DNA from: Nautilus pompilius
Lineage: Eukaryota > Mollusca > Cephalopoda > Nautilida > Nautilidae
NCBI GenBank assembly: GCA_018389105.1
Contig: JACATO010000311.1
Location: forward strand, 1,173,501-1,237,500
DNA length: 64,000 nucleotides
Direction of reading: 5' to 3'
The first letter of the stretch is position 1. Each line of letters opens with the position of its first letter. The position numbers and the translations under genes were made by a program. Shown in pieces: positions 59,501 through 64,000 of the stretch. Under the pieces are notes generated by a model. That model was not told the origin of the DNA. It made no database searches and saw only the letters and a list, made by a program, of their open reading frames with translations.

Positions 59501-60882
59501 CATACAAATTAGTCAGAAGTAAATGTTGGATTGGATAAACTACAGCTACCTAAGTGTAGCAAAAGATACAACAATCCTAGTAAATTTACCAGTGTAAGTT
59601 TGATTCTATGGGTTTTGTCAGATCTTTCATAAACACTATATAATAAATGTAGCATACAAAAAATTCCTACTGACAAAATATAAGCCTGTCCATAACACTT
59701 TTAAGTAGTAATAATTTGTCTTCACTAACGAATTTTTTAAAGGTATTTTTTTATATTTTTACTTACTGCATTCAAAATACTCTCCAGTGTAGGTGGTGTA
59801 TCAACAGGTGGTAAATCATATTCTGTATCATCAAGCTAAAGACAAAAATAAAAATAATTTAAACCTGTTTATGCACAGATAATAGTAATGATAATCTTAA
59901 AAAAAAAACAACCCATCCTAATACTGAGCTAATTAGTAAAGTCCCTTATTAATAATATTTATATAGCATAAGCCATTAACCGTGTAAATATAAATGGAAT
60001 TGCTCAATTAATTTAAAAACCTTTTGGAAGTTGGGATTCTTCAGGCAAACAACTTTTTAAATATAAACTGACTAAGTGCTAATATACTGATTAACTGGAT
60101 TTTATTTATGAAGATATGAATAATTTTATATTCGAAATATTATTTTAAAATATTTACTACAAATTTCATCTTTTAAATTATTTAATTATTATTCTTTCTT
60201 TTTTTGGTAAATTTGTTAGGAGAAAAAATATATATCCTGTACAATAATCAGCCATTAGAAGAATTTTTTTTTAATTGTGCAACATTTTCTTTTTGACAAC
60301 CTATTTCAGTTATTAAATTTGTTTTCCTTATTAAACTACTAAACAATGGTACTTATAAATTTCCTTATGTAGTATATTTAATAATTAAAAAAGCTCCAAG
60401 TTTATAAACCCGCTTCAGAAGATAATAAAGTTTAGTAATATTTAAATTGCAGAGTAAACTGATTTTCTATTTCATAGTAGTAGTATTCGGTTCTATGTTG
60501 TGGCATTCCGTTAATGCATAGCTGTAGGTGTAGTGATAAAGCTTCGAATGATATAATTCGCCCATACATGACAAGAGGGCTAAAAGAGAGATTGCAGCAC
60601 AGATTAAGAATTAATGTTTAAACTTTAGGAGCAGAGCGGGCGAGGGGTGGGGTGGGGACTGCGACAGTGATGGTGAACCAAGTCGTGCGCTATACTAATC
60701 CCGACTGACTAACTGCCAGGTTTTGCTTTTTAACAGAAAAGCATATAACAGCCATCGCTACATTAGCATTCCAGTCTGTTTCACGGCAGAAATGCGTAAT
60801 ACTTCTTTACCTCTTCAAGACTGTTGTCTAATTTATCCTCTACACAAAAAGACTCCAACCTGCTCACTTCGCCATCTGCCAT
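23137..60882 (-). CDS. VPS8: VPS8, CORVET complex subunit (complete, 44 coding exons)
   Basis: Specific subunit of CORVET, the Rab5-binding tether that fuses early endosomes. The reconstructed protein has 1,396 residues (human about 1,428). It has a short acidic N-terminus, a beta-propeller (about 95-520), an alpha-solenoid with the Vps8-family region (about 555-1200) and a C-terminal RING-H2 finger (1245-1295). Landmarks shared with human VPS8: VDTPPTLESIL, TSHGL, TMWDL, DAHPPGTA, GGSVFELEF, VRTCESKCLFSG, SSHFKSLATGGNVSQAL, EGKAKAVVGL, FLECLEPYIL, CCLAGRAYPLG, FDTREFLNVLAL, VAYLLEKAGDI. The start is the first ATG of a CpG-bearing exon at 60882; the stop is at 23137. Exon coordinates are in the three block entries. 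All 44 junctions keep frame. One donor is GC rather than GT, and the donor of exon 42 is ambiguous. Confidence 0.95.
24474..24970 (-). other. VPS8 exons 41-42: RING-H2 finger
   Basis: Zinc ligands in order: Cys1245 and Cys1248 (CSLC, exon 41); Cys1266, His1268, His1271 and Cys1274 (CGHSYHTSC, exon 42); Cys1292 and Cys1295 (CYLC). The intron splits the codon just before Cys1266. All eight ligands are intact. After the finger, exon 42 can end at 24474 (CAA|GTAGGC) or 24456 (GAG|GTTTGT); both keep frame and differ by six residues in a poorly conserved linker. Confidence 0.9.
30165..30300 (+). repeat. SINE-like fragment with the core ATCTAAAAATGAA
   Basis: CTCCATCTAAAAATGAAGGG and a following CTCCTGG match the core of the blocks at 13540 and 20035. 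The remainder is diverged. In VPS8 intron 33. Confidence 0.4.
30560..32690. other. VPS8 intron 32 (2.1 kb), no gene
   Basis: AT-rich. The stretch 31880-32220 has higher GC content and looks like a worn repeat I cannot classify. Short open frames (30846-31040 plus, 31540-31746 minus) show no family resemblance and do not fit the VPS8 frame. Confidence 0.5.
33741..35374 (+). mobile_element. hAT transposon with TTF-type zinc-finger transposase fragment
   Basis: Ends are inverted repeats: CAGTGGCAGCGCTAGA on the left, and CAGTGGCAGCACCAGAG when the right end is reversed. Both ends are flanked by an exact 8-bp direct repeat, TGCACAAA (33733-33740 and 35375-35382), the hAT target duplication. Length 1,634 bp. 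Inside, on the plus strand, an open stretch from 34498 to 34959 encodes an acidic N-terminus and PRWPALEKYSSQQ...FCFACRHFL, the TTF/ZMYM1-like zinc-finger module; after a frameshift FAMKAWAKFRSRK...ENREYMRT continues it. The catalytic RNase-H part and the C-terminal dimerisation domain are absent, so this is an internally deleted, non-autonomous copy. Confidence 0.92.
34498..35213 (+). pseudogene. truncated hAT transposase (TTF zinc-finger part)
   Basis: Two overlapping frames: 34498-34959 (153 codons: Glu/Ser-rich leader, then the TTF-type finger) and 34980-35213 (77 codons) after a frameshift near 34950. It resembles zinc finger MYM-type protein 1-like hAT proteins. The truncation is within the element bounded at 33741-35374, so it is not a host gene. 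Confidence 0.8.
38460..40370. other. VPS8 intron 23 (1.9 kb), no gene
   Basis: Strongly AT-rich, with a CA repeat near 39991-40004. Open frames at 39386-39746 are low-complexity and unlike any family I know. Confidence 0.5.
38479..38517. repeat. (ATA)n / (TAA)n microsatellite
   Basis: About twelve trinucleotide AAT units in VPS8 intron 23, about 20 bases from VPS8 exon 24's acceptor. Confidence 0.9.
41100..41480. repeat. GC-richer block in VPS8 intron 22, unidentified
   Basis: Open on both strands (41145-41465 plus; 41519-41316 minus) and of non-intronic composition, beside the hAT element. Neither translation fits the VPS8 frame between exons 22 and 23 or a family I recognise. Probably an old repeat. 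Confidence 0.3.
41693..43699 (+). mobile_element. hAT (Charlie-type) transposon with complete ends
   Basis: The left end is CAGGGGTGGGAAAACTACGG, the familiar hAT-Charlie start; the right end, reversed, is CAGGTGTGGGCAATAATA. An exact 8-bp target duplication ATCTATAT flanks it (41685-41692 and 43700-43707). Length 2,007 bp, in VPS8 intron 22. The plus strand carries a broken BED-finger transposase of the type domesticated as GTF2IRD2 in mammals. Confidence 0.93.
41910..43582 (+). pseudogene. hAT transposase (GTF2IRD2/Charlie8-like), broken
   Basis: Pieces in several frames, in the right order: KRKIEDECHMFNKEWMYKY near 41918, a BED-finger tail LKRHFQTKHRNFG near 42035, ITTDGAPALTGKHVGLYKAA near 42520, and the C-terminal dimerisation region ASTYICEKTFSCMNINNSKN...LTDSILHSLL at 43346-43582. 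There are many frameshifts and stops, so no protein can be made. Confidence 0.85.
44851..46405. other. VPS8 intron 20 (1.6 kb), no gene
   Basis: AT-rich with one GC-richer stretch at about 45250-45540 that may be a worn repeat. No exon candidate fits the VPS8 phase here. Confidence 0.5.
47553..48176. other. VPS8 intron 17, possible repeat fragment
   Basis: A GC-richer stretch at about 47690-47890 has the look of a SINE tail (it includes AACAACAACAAAG), but no promoter boxes are visible. No gene. Confidence 0.3.
56031..58893. other. VPS8 intron 3 (2.9 kb)
   Basis: The longest stretch without an exon in the 5' half of VPS8. Mostly AT-rich. About 58010-58520 is GC-richer, with CA and C runs, and may be a worn repeat or long terminal repeat fragment; I cannot classify it. 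No coding signal fits either strand. Confidence 0.4.
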
Positions 60883-61000
60883 GTTACTCGCCCAGAGAAT
60901 TGTGGGTAGAAATCTCATCCAATCAGTACACGCCGGACGTTCTGGGAGCCTTGGTAACTAGAAGCGGGGTGACAAGATAGAGTAAATAGTTTGTTTATCG
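60880..61000 (-). promoter_or_regulatory. VPS8 promoter/leader region
   Basis: Local rise in GC content and CpG directly upstream of the VPS8 ATG (60882). On the minus strand, TACCCACAATTCTCTGGGCG (about 60886-60905) resembles the ZNF143/Staf binding pattern with about one mismatch. No TATA box. The start site is not determinable by eye. Confidence 0.4.
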
Positions 61001-61009
61001 TAGAAAAAA

Positions 61010-61411
61010 AAAAGGTAGGCTTGCCAGGGTATTTTATCACAATTTTCTAAAGAATTACTATTAACTTATTTTATTTTCTTTCATTGTTTAAAATTACCAC
61101 CCTTGGTGTAGCATTTGTGTAGTAAATAAAGCAATAATAAATGCTACAGTATATACTATACCGTCTACTAGGGATGTTGTTCAAATGAAAACCAGCTGCA
61201 AATGGCATTTCCGTAATGGTATTCGGCCAGGTTTTATTTGAACGTTCCTTCGGTTCAATATTCCAAAATCAACCCCCCAAATAACTTGTCTTATTTATAA
61301 TTCTACATTTCCCATAAAAACACGAAGGCATCCATGCAGAAAATTACTATTATATAATAACACCTTGTTTGGTTAGTGTTTTTTCCTTCTTTCTTTCTTT
61401 ACAGTTACAAC
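61010..61411. other. intergenic spacer between VPS8 and a hAT element
   Basis: AT-rich, no coding or RNA signal seen. Confidence 0.5.
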
Positions 61412-64000
61412 CAGTGGTGGGATTACAGATATTTTAACAACCGGTTCGCTCACAAACAGCATGTTGCCAGTATGGCCCCATATAGGTCCAAAGGCTGATC
61501 TTTGGGCTGCCCCGTTCTCAAATTATTAATTATAATTATTTCCCAAATTAAAAAAATGTCTAAACAATGGTTAAAGCATCACTATAGTAACATCGAAGAG
61601 ACTCTATATTAGACTATATAGTTAATGAACTAAGTAATACGAAGATATATATATATATACATGTTTGATTGTTTGTGCTTTTTGAATTATTATTACTATT
61701 ATTATTACTTATAAATATTACTGTTTATAAATTTTATGATTTTATGTATTCTTCAGTTTTCTGAGCTAGGTAAAATTAAAAATACTTTACTATAGTGTTT
61801 GCTGCATTTCCATTGATTGTTACCATTTTGGCAAAAAAAATAATATCAAAAATTTCCAAATAGCCACTTTATTGTCATCAATGTCTTTAGCTTTCTTTTG
61901 TTTGACCCTGTTGTCATCAGCAGAGTGTTTTTTCTAAGCCATGTTTTGACCGAAGGAGTGGCATCCCATGAGTCCAATGGGAGGCCAATCAGATTAATTG
62001 TCATAAAGTTTGCTACATTCTCAACTGTAAGGCGGCTTCTTTTAAATGAATATATAATATTCATTCTTGAAAACCCTTTTTCTGCCTCTGCAGAACTGAC
62101 AGCAACAGTATTGACAATATTTTTAGCCTTTTGTACACTTTGAGGAATTGCAGGGTTGTGGGAATTTTGTAGGACATTTTCCACATTGTCACGGAAATCA
62201 TTAATACTGATTTCATGATGGAAAACTTCACTGAATTCACTCAGTTTTTCTTCTGCAGCTTTCCAGGGTACAACAAATTCCTCAATGTTCCACGAATTTG
62301 GCTCAAGCAAGTTTATCAGTTCATGAATTTTGTTGTCATTTTCTTGTTCATTGTTCTTTAATGTTAAATGATCACAGTCCATCAACCTGTTTTTCATATT
62401 TTCTATCACTGTCTCCAGTAGCTTTTGACAAGGAAGGCTAACAACTTTGTTGTTTTCAACGAACTAAATATCCTTAAAGGCATCTGAAGCAACTCTGACA
62501 TCAATTTCCTTTTCAAAGGTTCCCTTACTTTCTTTGAGCATTTCAAATGCCTTAATGGACCTTTTTATTAGTTTTTCAACTCTTGGCAAAGTTAAACTTC
62601 TAGCTTGAAGGGCATTAGAAAGTAAGGAAATTTCTTGCAGTATGTCTATCATCAGTGCCAAATCATCCAAGAAATGCTTTTTGCAAAGACGGGCACCTAT
62701 CCCTGAATGTTTTGTCTCATTAGAGAAATATTTGTACAATGCTAGATAAGCATGTCACACGGCAAGTGCAGATCTTAGACTGCAAGCAGCCCATCTTGAT
62801 CTCAGAACTCTACCTATCTTCAGAATTTGTTGTCCATGTTTTTCTGAAATTTTGAAGAGTTGCATTTGATTTTTGTTTGATTGGTGAAAGATTGTGTAGA
62901 TTTTATCCATGAATATTTTGAAGTGATTCACTTGTTTTATATCATTGACAGAATTGTCCAAAATAAGTTGCAAACGATGATTTAAACAATGCCAAATGAC
63001 AATGTTAGGAAAATCATTTTTAAGTCTAATGCCTACCCCAGAATTGCGGCCAAGCATTACACTTGCCCCATCTGAACAGAAAGCAATCAAATTATTTCTC
63101 AAATATTCATTATCAAATCCACCATCGTGCAAACTCCTTAACAAAGATGCATATATTGTTTCTTCTCCCTGTCCTTCCAATTCGGCCAAATCAAAAGAAA
63201 ATTGTTGGTGATAGATCACAATCTTCAATCTTCAAAATAATTATAACCACAGGCTTACTAGATATGGTTGAAGCTTTATCCACGATGACAGAATTTTAAA
63301 TTTTGTTCAATAATTTTGGTAAATATTTCATTTTTTATCTCCTTTGCAATGTGATCAACTATTTTCACAGCAGTTTTGCGAGAATGAAGTCCAACACCCA
63401 TGTCAACTCCATTTTTTATTTGAAGCTCAATCTCATCTTCAACATCAGAAAATGGCCTGCTTCTTTTTGCTAAACTGTAGACTGTATTTAAAACTCTGTA
63501 TGTAGAGGCAAAATGTTTCTGGTTCATTTTATCAATGCATTTTGTAATTGCATCATATGCATGATCCTGTAGTTGCTTTACACAAACACTATGTGCCTTT
63601 GATGAAAAATGCTCTTTCATTTTTTTCCTGAGAGATGCTTGCTGGATGGTTTTATCCTTCCATGAGGCTTCAACACTGTAGCTTCCCCATTCAACTGACA
63701 CATGAATTCCCTTCATGTTTAAGGAATCAAATTTGGCACAGTGATCACAACCAAGTTTCTTGCTATGAACAATCAATTCATCATATTTTTTTTGGAACCC
63801 CTCATATTGCTTCATACTCCAGCAGTCTGGAAGAGATGATGCGGCATCTGCCTCATCTGTAGGTGGCACAGTATCAGAAGCAGAAGTTTCATCAGTATCA
63901 CTCATCAAAGATGGTTGTGTTACTGTTACGTCCTCACTGGCCACTTCCTTTGAACTTTCAGTTCTTGGGATTTTTCGCATGAACTCTAGTATATTTTGTT
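61412..64000 (-). mobile_element. hAT transposon, one end inside the window
   Basis: The left terminus CAGTGGTGGGATTACAGATA followed by AACAACCGGTTCGCT matches a widely seen hAT end. The element continues past the right edge, so the second end and the target duplication cannot be checked. It carries a minus-strand transposase (next entry). Confidence 0.8.
61846..63980 (-). pseudogene. hAT transposase (KIAA1586-like), inactivated
   Basis: Nearly full length in four pieces: 63980-63276 (acidic leader, then a Cys/His finger: LGCDHCAKF...HFSSKAHSVCV), 63228-62755 (catalytic part: AFCSDGASVMLGRNSGVG and WHCLNHRLQL), 62739-62464 and 62409-61846 (dimerisation part: SSAEAEKGFSRMNIIYSFKRSRLT). Pieces 2-4 share one frame and are split by two in-frame stops (TGA near 62757, TAG near 62466); piece 1 is in a different frame, so an indel lies near 63230-63280. 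The true start may lie beyond 64000. The few lesions suggest a fairly young copy. Confidence 0.87.

Larger units (their letters stand above)
47415..60882 (-). other. VPS8 exons 1-18: N-terminus and beta-propeller
   Basis: Minus-strand exons, low to high coordinates within each: 60811-60882, 59767-59835, 58894-59030, 55940-56030, 55175-55207, 54740-54794, 54217-54341, 53544-53630, 52842-52909, 52241-52291, 52026-52128, 51009-51065, 50216-50338, 49997-50077, 49559-49642, 48443-48529, 48177-48287, 47415-47552. Exons 1-3 encode the acidic N-terminus ending in VDTPPTLESIL and a Ser-rich stretch. Exons 4-17 encode the WD40-like propeller, residues about 95-478. Exon 18 has LALSFYEGKAKAVVGL, the start of the solenoid. 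Exon 8 (53544) uses a GC donor. Exon 14 is the least conserved, but its length and phase are exact. Confidence 0.92.

Noticed and set aside
60723-60980. 85-codon plus-strand open frame
   Set aside because: Antisense to VPS8 exon 1, whose sense frame, start and donor are convincing.

Overview
The window is AT-rich animal (metazoan) nuclear DNA. It has many short exons with GT-AG introns, CpG-rich promoter islands, SINE-like repeats and decayed cut-and-paste transposons. The three host proteins are clear orthologues of human proteins, but by eye VPS8 and the caspase are too divergent for a jawed vertebrate. An invertebrate bilaterian is the most likely source; I cannot name the species.

Layout: (1) 1-6346, minus strand: SEC61B, first three exons; its last exon, with the membrane anchor, lies off the left edge. 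A 38-bp satellite of about 31 copies fills part of intron 1. (2) about 6350-7300: a CpG-rich region that looks like a divergent promoter for SEC61B (minus) and the caspase gene (plus). (3) 10077-22960, plus strand: a complete 9-exon initiator caspase (caspase-8 type: two death effector domains, p20, p10; 511 residues). Its introns hold two Tc1/mariner-like copies, a Tigger/pogo fossil and SINEs. (4) 23137-60882, minus strand: a complete VPS8 gene (CORVET complex), reconstructed as 44 coding exons and 1,396 residues with an N-terminal beta-propeller and a C-terminal RING-H2 finger. Two hAT transposons with exact 8-bp target duplications lie in its introns. (5) 61412-64000: a third hAT element with a broken transposase, running off the right edge.

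SEC61B (ER translocon), the caspase (apoptosis signalling) and VPS8 (endosomal tethering) share no pathway, so the arrangement is neighbourhood rather than operon. Two contacts matter: the divergent SEC61B/caspase promoter, and the tail-to-tail caspase/VPS8 pair with only 176 bp between stop codons.

Exon boundaries were set by hand from splice sites, reading-frame continuity and remembered family similarity. Every junction was checked for phase: the caspase exons sum to 512 codons and the VPS8 exons to 1,397, stops included. I found no wholly new system; the most notable points are how transposons have shaped introns next to key exons, and the frame-neutral exon structure of the caspase linker.
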